A stretch of DNA of 64,000 nt from Liquorilactobacillus sicerae (lineage in GTDB: Bacteria > Bacillota > Bacilli > Lactobacillales > Lactobacillaceae), in the NCBI RefSeq assembly GCF_029916425.1, contig NZ_JAHAVQ010000011.1:1-64000 (forward strand). Direction: 5' to 3'. Below, in pieces: positions 1-8,375 of the stretch. The notes beneath the pieces were generated by a model, which did no database searches, had not been told where the DNA came from, and saw only the letters and a program-made list of their open reading frames with translations. The first letter of the stretch is position 1, and every line of letters begins with the position of its first letter. The position numbers and the translations under genes were made by a program.

Positions 1-224
1 TTAAATTATCATTATTACATCAAAAAAGCCATCCATTCCGCAGAACAGATAGCTTAATAATTCAGCTATACCAATTGAAATTGCAAGTTAAGCAATTTTA
101 TTTATCAGTACTACTTGAAAAAGAACCCTTTTTAACAAAGTTTCCAGCTGTCACTAAAACCACCCAAACTAACAGTAAAAATTAAAAATATCAACTTCAC
201 GTCCCGACCTCTTCTTAATGATTT

Positions 225-847
225 TTATTTAATAAAGCTTTGCAGCAAAATCCCTAAAATGCCCAAACCAGTTATTGCACCATTATAAAGCAAGTGAGTG
301 ATGATATTTTGCCAAATATTCTTTTTGGCAATCAAGTAAACTACTTGGAAAGTGACGCCCATAACAAAATACATAAGAATTCGGGCAAGTTCCAGTCTAC
401 ATTATTAATGTGCACTAAAGCAAAAATTAAATTAGCGATCAACGACATCATGGCTTACGACCAGGGATGACCCCATAAACGGTTTTAACAAAATAAACGG
501 TCTCTTCGGTGAAACCCTGCAGCAAACTATTTGAGATATTTTTGCAAACGGGAGCAAAACGACAAACGTAATGATGACCGTCAATACTGCCAACAAACAG
601 CGCTTTAGAAAATGCTGTTTCCAGCGGTACCATCCCCCTTTTAAAGTTCGATCCGACCAATAAAAATGGCCAACAAGAAAAGCGGAAGATAGATTAAACC
701 AGCTTCAATAACTTGTTGCCAAGTTGCTAGGTTTGATCCGCTAGAATCAACTGTCGACGTTTTTTGAAATAATTCCGGAAAAAATACTAACACCGGAATC
801 ACAATCAAGGCAGTTGACCATTTAAATCAAGAGACCTTTGATTTCAT
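225..847 (-). pseudogene. Decayed CPBP-family intramembrane protease
   Basis: Remnant of a membrane protease-like gene. A good GGAGG site and ATG (845-847) are followed after six codons by TGA. The reading frame then continues through hydrophobic sequence ending FLLAIFIGRIEL, breaks again, and reappears near the end as NLIFALVHINNV, which resembles the conserved His motif of CPBP proteins. One more frameshift near 395 leads to the C-terminal segment ITHLLYNGAITGLGIL and a stop at 225-227. The total span fits a protein of about 205 residues. At least one nonsense codon and two frameshifts are visible, so it is unlikely to be functional. An apparently intact family member lies at 8376-9119. Confidence 0.7.
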
Positions 848-1195
848 GATTGCCTCCTACAATTTTTTTGCTTTTAGTCTAGCAAAAATTTACCTGACAG
901 CAAAATGATTTGTTTAATTTAAATAACAGCTTTGTTTTTTTTACTATTTTTAAAATGCTATTTATCTATCTTGTTCATGATCAGAAATTGAATAATATTT
1001 CATTCCTTCAACTTAAAAGACGATTTTTATAAATGCAGAGTATGTTGATTAGTTTCATAAAAATCAAATCTAAAGGCATACTTGATTAACCATCACCAAA
1101 ACTCCAATCACTAGATAAGCAGAATGATCAATTAAATTATAAATTTTGCATTCTACATTAAATGTTTTCTTAGAACTGATCAATTACTCCTTAAT
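848..1195. other. Intergenic stretch, no intact gene
   Basis: This 348-base AT-rich stretch holds the upstream region of the decayed CPBP gene and the downstream flank of the GH8 gene. On the minus strand, about 1060-1135 can be read as a short hydrophobic peptide ending in VLVMVNQVCL, which may be the tail of a lost membrane protein. No convincing terminator or promoter was found. The stretch from 1 to 224 likewise shows nothing recognisable. Confidence 0.4.
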
Positions 1196-2320
1196 TTACT
1201 TAAAGTTTGGATTAAACAACGTTAGAACAATCAGTGCCGATTGGTAATAGTTATTTGACATTAGCTTTTGCATAAAGATATATTTTTCTTGTTGAATCAG
1301 TTTATTATATTTTTGATTATTTAAAGCTGCATAAAAAATTGGTGCTCCAAAACTAGCTGATTGATAATCATTTAGTTTTTGACCATTCAAGTGATAGCCA
1401 CCACTAATGTACTTTTTTTGCATAAAAAATTTCATCATTTTATTTAAGATTCTTTGACTTTGGGAATCTGAGCTTTGCGCAAGGTTATATGGCAAGCGAC
1501 AAGCATTATAATAATATGCACCATCATATTTCGAGCTAACAGTTTTCGGAGCAACAGCAACTGGTTCTTTTGAATTGACCCAAGCAAAATCTGGAAGCAA
1601 GCCAGTCTTATGCTGTTGACTAAGAGCTAATAATGTGGCTAGCATTCGTTGCTTGATTTTTAACCAAATACGATTGCCGGTCAAGTGGTAAAAGGCGGTG
1701 AATTGTTTAGGCAAGACATCTGATGTTCGTAATAAATTTCGGGCTTTTTTATCAGATGTTGCCCAATTTCCAACTGTTAACAAACCGTCTTGTGGATTGT
1801 AATCGTATTTCAAAATGTCCTGAAGGATCAACTTTGCTTGCCGTCGATAAGAGGCTGCATTTTGCGGCCATGCTTTAGCAGCTTGAATTAGTGAATAAGC
1901 TAAATAAAGATCGCCATCAGTTGCATTATTTTTAAACTTCTTTAGCTTATGTTTTTTAAAATAAATAACTTGCTTCCATGACATTAAGTTAGTTCTGCCA
2001 TATCGATTAGCTAAATAATAATTATCAAGTTGCTGAAACTGCTTTTTTGCTTGAATCGGATGAATTTTTTCTAGCCCTTCATTGGCAGCAATTAGCATCC
2101 CATAACCTTGACTTTCCGAAAGGACGGTCAATTGGTGATGATTTTTCCTTGAAACAACAAAACTCTTTTTTAGATCTGTCTTAATAAATTTTCGATCCCA
2201 CTGTTTAAGCAGTGAGGTTTTGATAGTTTTAGAGCTTTCTTTGCGAACAAGTAGTAAAATTCCACTTGAAAATGTTAAAATGGTGACAAATATAATCATA
2301 AATAAAGCATTTTTACGCAT
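1196..2320 (-). CDS. GH8-family glycanase (BcsZ/YdaJ-like), membrane-anchored
   Basis: A 374-residue secreted or anchored hydrolase with one N-terminal membrane segment (about residues 7-24). GH8 hallmarks are LSESQGYGMLIA, with the presumed acid Glu69, and ATDGDLYLAYSL, with Asp135/Asp137. The segment YYYNACRLP corresponds to the place where BcsZ/CelA-type enzymes read YDA.R.P, but here Asn272 replaces the expected catalytic-base Asp. In GH8 enzymes with Asn there, the base lies elsewhere, so this protein is either of that subtype or inactive. It is the last gene of the GT2 operon, 13 bases after the synthase. By analogy with cellulose and Pss loci it would trim or release the nascent glucan-type polymer. 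The family call is firm; activity and substrate are not. Confidence 0.85.
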   Translation of the reverse strand: MRKNALFMIIFVTILTFSSGILLLVRKESSKTIKTSLLKQWDRKFIKTDLKKSFVVSRKNHHQLTVLSESQGYGMLIAANEGLEKIHPIQAKKQFQQLDNYYLANRYGRTNLMSWKQVIYFKKHKLKKFKNNATDGDLYLAYSLIQAAKAWPQNAASYRRQAKLILQDILKYDYNPQDGLLTVGNWATSDKKARNLLRTSDVLPKQFTAFYHLTGNRIWLKIKQRMLATLLALSQQHKTGLLPDFAWVNSKEPVAVAPKTVSSKYDGAYYYNACRLPYNLAQSSDSQSQRILNKMMKFFMQKKYISGGYHLNGQKLNDYQSASFGAPIFYAALNNQKYNKLIQQEKYIFMQKLMSNNYYQSALIVLTLFNPNFK

Positions 2321-2333
2321 AACTTACCCTCAT

Positions 2334-3644
2334 TTAATCATTAAACCTTTTAGTTTTAACCCAATTATTTCCCTGGCGATGAAATAGTTTATCAATTGTC
2401 ACCGAAGTAACTGCTGTGACTGAAACAACTATAAAAAGCTGAGTGTAGGTAAAATATGATGCTAACGCTAACCAAATCTGTTCACTAGTCATTTGTCCAA
2501 ACTGTGTAGCCATTGCAAGACTGATTTGCAATAAGTAAAGTAAAATCATAATCATCCAATTAAATAATAAGAGCTGGGCAATATATATATTACTGGCAGA
2601 AAAAGTGAATGGGAGCACTATATCAGGTATAAAAATACCAATTAGTAGAAAAACCACATTCACCAAAAAAATAAAGTCGGATAAGATGATTGCAGCATTA
2701 AACCAGAAAAAAGTACAAACATAGTAAAAAGTTTCTAATTTAACACGCCAATTACTGAGATCGAAAAGATGCTTAAAATTACTGATTACAACCTCGTAAT
2801 TGCCTTTAGCCCAACGTTTTCGCTGATAATAGTATGCCTTTAGTGATTCGGGTTCTTGTTGAAATGCCTCTGAATTATAAGCTAGCGCGATCAATTTCCC
2901 ACTTTGCATAATTTTAAACGAAATATCAGTGTCTTCAGTTAATGCTCCATTTTGCCAACCACCAATTTTTTCAACAAATTGCCGATTGATAATAAAATTA
3001 GTTCCCGGTATCCGGCCAATCTTAAATAAATTCCATAAACCAACATGCTGAATTCTTTGGGTTACCACAATTTCCTGATTGATACATTTTGTCAAAAAGT
3101 TTTGTCTGGCATTGCGTGTTTTATTCCGTCCAAAAGCTGCCATTTGTCTGGATGGATCTTCCAAAACTTTGGCAACTAAAAAGTAGAGCGCGTTTTTTTC
3201 AGGAATCGCATCGGCATCATAAACACCAAGATATTCACCATGAGCAAGTTTTAAAGCATCATTTAGTACCCCTGCTTTTCCACCTGTTCCTTGGCGCCTG
3301 ATCAGTTGAATTTTTCTTGCATGATACTCTGGCAGATTCTTAACCTGTTGCATGATTTGATAAGTATCATCTTGACAATTATCCGCAAACAATAATAACT
3401 CGATTTTATCAGCTGGATAATTTAAATTTAAAATAGCTTTAATAGTCTGAGAGATAACAATTTCCTCGTTGTGGGCTGGAACAACGATCGTAATTAATGG
3501 ATATCTCGCCAATTTTTTGATGGTTGTTGCCTCCTGGCTCTTTCCCAACCAAAAATGGGTAGCTGATGAAATTACAACTAATTCCATGATTAAAGATAGC
3601 CAAATTGAAATTAAGGTGATGATCATTAAGACCTGACTTATCAT
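2334..3644 (-). CDS. Processive family-2 glycosyltransferase (BcsA/YdaM/IcaA type)
   Basis: A 436-residue membrane polysaccharide synthase. One N-terminal membrane segment (residues about 5-27) precedes a cytosolic GT-A domain with VVPAHNEE (54-61), DAD (143-145), the acceptor motif TED (236-238) and QRKRW (274-278). These motifs are diagnostic of processive beta-glycan synthases. At least three further membrane segments follow (about 300-415). There is no C-terminal PilZ domain, so c-di-GMP cannot act through this chain in the way it does on BcsA. Its ATG overlaps the stop of the 45-residue peptide gene by the ATGA arrangement, implying coupled translation. The GH8 partner favours a glucan product over poly-GlcNAc, whose loci usually carry a deacetylase; this is inference. 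Confidence 0.9.
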   Translation of the reverse strand: MISQVLMIITLISIWLSLIMELVVISSATHFWLGKSQEATTIKKLARYPLITIVVPAHNEEIVISQTIKAILNLNYPADKIELLLFADNCQDDTYQIMQQVKNLPEYHARKIQLIRRQGTGGKAGVLNDALKLAHGEYLGVYDADAIPEKNALYFLVAKVLEDPSRQMAAFGRNKTRNARQNFLTKCINQEIVVTQRIQHVGLWNLFKIGRIPGTNFIINRQFVEKIGGWQNGALTEDTDISFKIMQSGKLIALAYNSEAFQQEPESLKAYYYQRKRWAKGNYEVVISNFKHLFDLSNWRVKLETFYYVCTFFWFNAAIILSDFIFLVNVVFLLIGIFIPDIVLPFTFSASNIYIAQLLLFNWMIMILLYLLQISLAMATQFGQMTSEQIWLALASYFTYTQLFIVVSVTAVTSVTIDKLFHRQGNNWVKTKRFND

Positions 3645-3778
3645 TTCTTCACCTTCCCAAAGTTTTTATTGACACGAAAAAAAATAACTAGGTAGCAGAT
3701 AAATAAAATCAAAGTGATCATCACAAAAATTCCAGTAATGATCAAAGCAATCATAAAAAAAGCACTTGTCAGATCCAT
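3641..3778 (-). CDS. Small single-pass membrane peptide of the polysaccharide operon
   Basis: A 45-residue ORF between the GGDEF-like gene and the synthase. The start ATG (3776-3778) follows GGAGAGG at a workable distance, and the TGA stop overlaps the start of the GT2 gene (ATGA). The sequence is one hydrophobic helix (about residues 7-32) followed by a basic tail, FFRVNKNFGKVKK. Tight coupling suggests an accessory subunit of the synthase, similar in position to small proteins such as BcsF or the short ORFs of other synthase loci. No family is recognised. Coding status rests on spacing, overlap and composition. Confidence 0.65.
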   Translation of the reverse strand: MDLTSAFFMIALIITGIFVMITLILFICYLVIFFRVNKNFGKVKK

Positions 3779-3822
3779 TACATCCTCTCCAATCTCCTAA
3801 AATCAAAAACATAAAAATTTAC

Positions 3823-4680
3823 TTATTGGTATTCTTTAATAATGTCAGCTTCTAATTGTCGTTTTAAATTTCGTTCTATTTTATCAAAATTTGCAAATTT
3901 CTGCTTGTTTTTATTATTGATATATTCAAAAGCAAATTTGTATTGCAATTGATGTTTGATATTGGCATCATTAAATTGAATCTCAGATAAATGATTCTTA
4001 GTTAATTGATTTAACTTATCATGAGTCATCTTGTCAAAAATAGGCGAAATAATTAAGAAATTTCCATCATCTAAGTAATAAATATTTTCACTAGGTATCC
4101 GGATTCTTTTTAAACTGTCAGCAATTTGTTTCAAAGTAGTTATATATGCTTGACTATTGATTTGCTGAAACTGTTCACTGTGAGCCCAGTTGATACAGGT
4201 AATGCTGAAAGCAAGCTGATTGCTTTTTATCCGATCAAACGCCTGCCAGTAGTGACGGTAGTTGTTGGCAGCATTTTCACGATTTTTAAGTTTAGTGACA
4301 GAACTAACATGCTCAATATAATTGATTACATTATTTTTGTCTGATAACGCTGAAAAGCGAACACCAATCAAATACTTGAGGTTTAACGTTAAAAAGCCAT
4401 AGATCGGGAAAACAAAAATCAAAATGATTCTTTCAATAATCGGTAAATAGATTATCCCAATCATCATTAGGGAAGCACCAATTACGATTGAAAAAAATAT
4501 GCACCACGTCAATAAAACATTTGGTAAAATAAAACCGCCAACGACACCTAGCATCATCAAACAGGCCATTGGCAGAAAATCATTAACCAGTGTTTTCTGT
4601 GAAAAAACAAATAAAACAATTGTCAATAATATCATAATTGAAATTAAAACTTCGATACTTAAATACTGAAATTTTTTCAT
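3823..4680 (-). CDS. Membrane protein with degenerate GGDEF domain (YdaK/PssE-like)
   Basis: A 285-residue protein. The N-terminal about 105 residues form four to five membrane helices; the rest resembles a GGDEF fold, with VTKLKNRENA in place of the D.LTGL.NR motif and DDGNF where GGDEF is expected. The loss of the signature Gly-Gly and Glu implies no cyclase activity. The inhibitory-site RxxD five residues upstream is also not intact: the sequence there is RIPSE. In Bacillus YdaK and Listeria PssE, similar degenerate proteins act as c-di-GMP receptors for a neighbouring GT2 synthase. This one heads the same kind of operon but may have lost ligand binding. Its ATG follows GAGGAG. Confidence 0.75.
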   Translation of the reverse strand: MKKFQYLSIEVLISIMILLTIVLFVFSQKTLVNDFLPMACLMMLGVVGGFILPNVLLTWCIFFSIVIGASLMMIGIIYLPIIERIILIFVFPIYGFLTLNLKYLIGVRFSALSDKNNVINYIEHVSSVTKLKNRENAANNYRHYWQAFDRIKSNQLAFSITCINWAHSEQFQQINSQAYITTLKQIADSLKRIRIPSENIYYLDDGNFLIISPIFDKMTHDKLNQLTKNHLSEIQFNDANIKHQLQYKFAFEYINNKNKQKFANFDKIERNLKRQLEADIIKEYQ

Positions 4681-4845
4681 CGAAAATACTCCTCAATCGT
4701 TTCGGTTAAAATCGTAAACAAAAAACAGTTACTACTACTATTTTATAACCATTCTAACATTAAAAGAAACAAAAAAATTAATTTATAAGGATTTTTTCTT
4801 GAATTTTCAAATTAGGTGCAACATTTTAAAGTATAAATTCATCAA

Positions 4846-4877
4846 ATAAAAAGCCACTGACATTTCTGCCAGCAGCT
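4846..4877 (-). terminator. Rho-independent terminator (minus strand)
   Basis: On the minus strand an 11-pair stem (three G-U pairs) closed by a GAAA tetraloop is followed by TTTTT. It lies about 300 bases past the stop of the FAD-oxidase gene and could end that transcript or a short transcript from 5115. Confidence 0.7.
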
Positions 4878-5185
4878 CTGATTTTTTAAACTAGTTTAAC
4901 CATCAATACCTAAAATTAACTCTAACATGGAAAACTTAATTGAATACTGGGAAAAGATTTGACCTCCCCCTTCCATTATCTATTCGGTCACCGTTAAAAC
5001 TTATATAATTAGTAGATAAATGGATCACTTCCTTTCGCACTTATACTTTAAACGACTGGGAAATGAATTCAATTTTTTCCATCACCTCCTTAATAGGAAG
5101 TACTTTAAGACACTATCATTTTAGCATCGATCGGTTTTGATAGCTACTTTTTTGTCATTAATTTCAGTTTAAAGATGTCATTAGT
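4878..5185 (-). other. Intergenic stretch with possible short transcript
   Basis: About 300 bases without a recognised gene. On the minus strand there is an extended -10-like TGCTAAAAT near 5118-5126, then AAGGAGGTG close to an ATG at 5080-5082. The frame from that ATG is interrupted by TAA after 13 codons and then stays open for about 34 more. A strong terminator follows at 4846. This could be a decayed small-peptide gene or a small RNA; nothing firmer can be said. Confidence 0.3.
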
Positions 5186-6583
5186 TTAGTTGATTTTCCG
5201 TTTTGGATTTAAAATATTCATTGGATCAAATAAAGCTTTGATTTGATGCTGTAAAACATCAACATCTTCACCCAACTCTTCATTATTCCATTGATTTTTA
5301 GACATTCCAACTGCATGTTCACCAGAAATCGTTCCACCCAATGCCAAGGCTTTGTGGAACAAGCGTCGAGTTGCTTCGATCACATTAGCCGGTGCTTGTG
5401 GCTGATCGTTCCAAAGCAAAGTTGGATGCAGATTGCCATCACCAGCATGACCGGCAGTATAAATGTTAACTTGCAATTGCTCGCCGACTTGAACGATATA
5501 ATCGGCCATTTCAGCTAATTTGGATGATGGAACGGCCATATCTTCCATAATATAATATTTGCCATTTGCGAAAACTGCTGGTAGCATATCCCGCCGTAAC
5601 TGAATCAACTTTTCACCTTTAGTTGGATCATCAGTGACTTGAATTTTCCAAGCCCCCTTGTCCTGCAAAATTTTTTGCGACATGTTCAGTTGAATCTCAC
5701 CAGCATCATCGAACATAAAAATCAACATCGATGAACTGGCTGATTTAGCGTAATGAGTTTGTTTATATTGATCAAGAGCTTGAACAGTTTTACCATCAAG
5801 GCCTTCGAGCATTGATGGATAAAGACCTGAAATTCTTAAAGCATGGACCCCTTCAGCTAATTTCGACATATTATCAAAAAAGGCTACTCCGTAAATCTTT
5901 TTACCAATTGGAATTGGGAATAAACGAAGTGTAATTTCAGTAACGATTCCTAAAGTTCCTTCAGAACCAACAAATAACTGGGTCAAATTATAGCCAAAAG
6001 CCTGTTTGGTCGTCCGACCGCCGACTTTGATTTCCTTGCCATTGGCCAACATAACCTTCAAACCGAGAACTGAATCCTTAGTGGCACCATATTTGATGCC
6101 ACTAAGACCACCAGCATTAGTGGAAACATTGCCGCCAATCGAAGAAATTGGTTTGGAAGCGGGATCTGGTGCATAAAATAAACCATGCTGGCGAGCAGCT
6201 TGATCCAAGTCCTGATTAATGACTCCAGGTTCAACGACGGCTAATAAATCATCTTCATTAACTTCAAGAATTTTATTCATTCGAGCAAGCGACAAAATAA
6301 TTCCACCATTGAGCCCGTCAGCACCAATTACTGTACTGGTATCAGCCGTTTGCGGAACAACTGGTAAATGAAACTTGGTTGCGGTTTTTAAAACGCCACG
6401 AATATCATCTTTATCCCCAACAGCAACATAAGCCAAAACTCGACCATCGATTGTCGATTCGGCCTTACCGTTAGCAACATGTTTAGCTGTGATTTCATCA
6501 TCTAAATGAATCTCGGCATGCGGTGCCTGTTTTTTTAATTCATCAATAATTTCTTCTTGATTATATGCTGTAAAAACTGACAT
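5186..6583 (-). CDS. FAD-binding oxidase, GlcD/D-lactate dehydrogenase type
   Basis: A 465-residue flavoprotein of the VAO/PCMH superfamily that oxidises 2-hydroxy acids such as glycolate or D-lactate. The FAD-binding half includes VVPQTADTS, the segment PASKPISSIGGNVSTNAGG and FVGSEGTLGIVTEITLRLFP. The C-terminal FAD-oxidase domain has the metal and substrate-region motifs HAGDGNLHPTLL and SGEHAVGMSKNQW. The ATG at 6583 is chosen over an upstream TTG because GGAGG lies nine bases before it. Monocistronic by spacing. Members are usually membrane-associated without a transmembrane helix. The exact substrate cannot be read from the sequence. Confidence 0.88.
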   Translation of the reverse strand: MSVFTAYNQEEIIDELKKQAPHAEIHLDDEITAKHVANGKAESTIDGRVLAYVAVGDKDDIRGVLKTATKFHLPVVPQTADTSTVIGADGLNGGIILSLARMNKILEVNEDDLLAVVEPGVINQDLDQAARQHGLFYAPDPASKPISSIGGNVSTNAGGLSGIKYGATKDSVLGLKVMLANGKEIKVGGRTTKQAFGYNLTQLFVGSEGTLGIVTEITLRLFPIPIGKKIYGVAFFDNMSKLAEGVHALRISGLYPSMLEGLDGKTVQALDQYKQTHYAKSASSSMLIFMFDDAGEIQLNMSQKILQDKGAWKIQVTDDPTKGEKLIQLRRDMLPAVFANGKYYIMEDMAVPSSKLAEMADYIVQVGEQLQVNIYTAGHAGDGNLHPTLLWNDQPQAPANVIEATRRLFHKALALGGTISGEHAVGMSKNQWNNEELGEDVDVLQHQIKALFDPMNILNPKRKIN

Positions 6584-6686
6584 TAACAAGATCCTCCTTG
6601 TGTCATTAATAAGCCTTACAAAATTTATTTATTAAAAATAAGCAACTTCATTGTCGACCCAAGTTGTCCACCTTGTCAAGACAAAA

Positions 6687-8306
6687 TCAAAAATGCTTGT
6701 AACTTTTTTTCTTCCAATTGAGCTTTAAAACAATTTGTGGCAGACCATACCAATAAGCTAAGCCGAGATAAAGTAAAAGCGCTGGAATCCCAAAGATCAT
6801 CGAGAAGAATAAACAATCCAAACGCTCCTCTCCTAATGGCAACCATTTGAGTGCTGCAAATAAAATACTTGCAACAAAGGCAAAAATCAGATTTACTTTA
6901 GTTAAAAGGCCCAAATCTGCAAATTGGCTAAGTTTTTTAGTTTGACTATAATCCATTAAATACTTCAAACAATAGCCCAGGGTCACTGCAAATGCAAGCG
7001 CTGTCGCCAACAAAGCACCATAATCATGGAAAAAGTAAACTAATGGATACTGCAAAACCAGTTTTAAAATCAACGTAATTGTTAATAAGGTAACTGCCAG
7101 CCGATGCTTACCTAACGATTGGACCATTGTAAAGACATCGGTAAAGACAGCTTGAATAAAGGTCATCAAAATTGACCAGAATAACAACCAGCCACCATGG
7201 GCATTATAGCCGAAAAAGATCGTATTAATCTGCCCGGCTAAAAGTGCCAGGATTATTGTTGCTGGTGCTAAAAGGCCAAACAACAATCGAAAGTTATCTT
7301 GGATCACAGCAGTAGCTTTTTGATGATTTGTTTGAGAACTGGCCAAAAGCGGCAGTGTCGTTCCTGAAATAGCCATAGCTAGCGAAATAATAACAGTAGT
7401 AATTTTGGTTGGATTAGCGGAAAACAAAGTAAACAAATTTTGAATCTTGGTCAAATCAAAATTTGTACTGTGTTGCATGATTGATTTAAAAGTAAATTGA
7501 TCGATCAACTGTCCCAAAGTAATGCCCGAGCCAACATAAACAAACGGCAAAGCTTCTTGAATAATTTGCCAAAAAAGCTGTTTGATCTTCAATTTGCCAG
7601 CTGGCAGACTTACTTGCAACTGATGTTGGTAAAGTGACTTTTTTCGCTGATAATAATGCCATAAATAAACCAAACTCACAACTGCCCCAACAAAAGCCGC
7701 AAAAGTACTCCAAGCAACGGCTACAGCCAGTGACTGACGTAATAGATTGAATGACAAATAAGTCATTAACATGATAAAAATGATTCGCGCCAATTGTTCA
7801 AATAATTGTGAGATTCCAAATGGTTTTAAATCCTGGTTGCCTTGAAACCAACCTCGAATCACACTCATCACTGGTAAAATAACTAATGCGGGAACCAAAG
7901 CTCGAATTGTTAAAGTAGCTGCCTGGGTATCAGAAACTGGTGAATGAGCAGCGATTAAAGGTGCAAAAAAATAAAACAATGCACCACAGATCAAACCTGA
8001 AATAGTCATAAAAGCTAGTGCAGCTTTAAATAAGTGGCGACTATCATAAAACCGATTTTCTGAATTGTAAATGGCAATTTTGCGTGAAATAGCTGTAGGA
8101 AAACCCGAAGTTCCAAGAGCTAAAAATAAGGCATAGGCATTGTAAGCCGAATTAAATAAGGCCTGAGCGGCATATTGATTTTGTTGGCTGCCAAACATTA
8201 ACAGCCAAGGAATTAAATAAAGTATGCCCAGCACACGCGAAAAAATACTGCCGAACGACATCCAAAAAGTCCCTGCCAGCATTTTATTTTTCAAAATAAA
8301 TTTCAC
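6687..8306 (-). CDS. Polysaccharide/lipid flippase of the MOP family (SpoVB/MurJ-like)
   Basis: A 539-residue integral membrane protein with about 14 hydrophobic segments. The N-terminus (LAGTFWMSFGSIFSRVLGILYLIPW) and the internal VIRGWFQGNQDLKPFGISQLFEQLARI are typical of Gram-positive flippases annotated as polysaccharide biosynthesis protein, Wzx or lipid II flippase. It probably moves undecaprenyl-linked precursors across the membrane for wall or polymer assembly. It stands alone between the oxidase and the CPBP protease. The specific cargo is unknown. Confidence 0.85.
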   Translation of the reverse strand: MKFILKNKMLAGTFWMSFGSIFSRVLGILYLIPWLLMFGSQQNQYAAQALFNSAYNAYALFLALGTSGFPTAISRKIAIYNSENRFYDSRHLFKAALAFMTISGLICGALFYFFAPLIAAHSPVSDTQAATLTIRALVPALVILPVMSVIRGWFQGNQDLKPFGISQLFEQLARIIFIMLMTYLSFNLLRQSLAVAVAWSTFAAFVGAVVSLVYLWHYYQRKKSLYQHQLQVSLPAGKLKIKQLFWQIIQEALPFVYVGSGITLGQLIDQFTFKSIMQHSTNFDLTKIQNLFTLFSANPTKITTVIISLAMAISGTTLPLLASSQTNHQKATAVIQDNFRLLFGLLAPATIILALLAGQINTIFFGYNAHGGWLLFWSILMTFIQAVFTDVFTMVQSLGKHRLAVTLLTITLILKLVLQYPLVYFFHDYGALLATALAFAVTLGYCLKYLMDYSQTKKLSQFADLGLLTKVNLIFAFVASILFAALKWLPLGEERLDCLFFSMIFGIPALLLYLGLAYWYGLPQIVLKLNWKKKSYKHF

Positions 8307-8375
8307 CTACTTCATTTGCTAATAGATTCAACTTACCATAATAATTGCTAAGCAAATCATAATATTTGGTAAAAA

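Noticed and set aside
448-660. A 70-codon minus-strand ORF inside the first kilobase
   Set aside because: It is an out-of-frame reading of the decayed CPBP gene.
5291-5518. Plus-strand ORFs across the minus-strand genes (many positions)
   Set aside because: They lie antisense to clearly conserved proteins, lack ribosome sites and have no recognisable domains.
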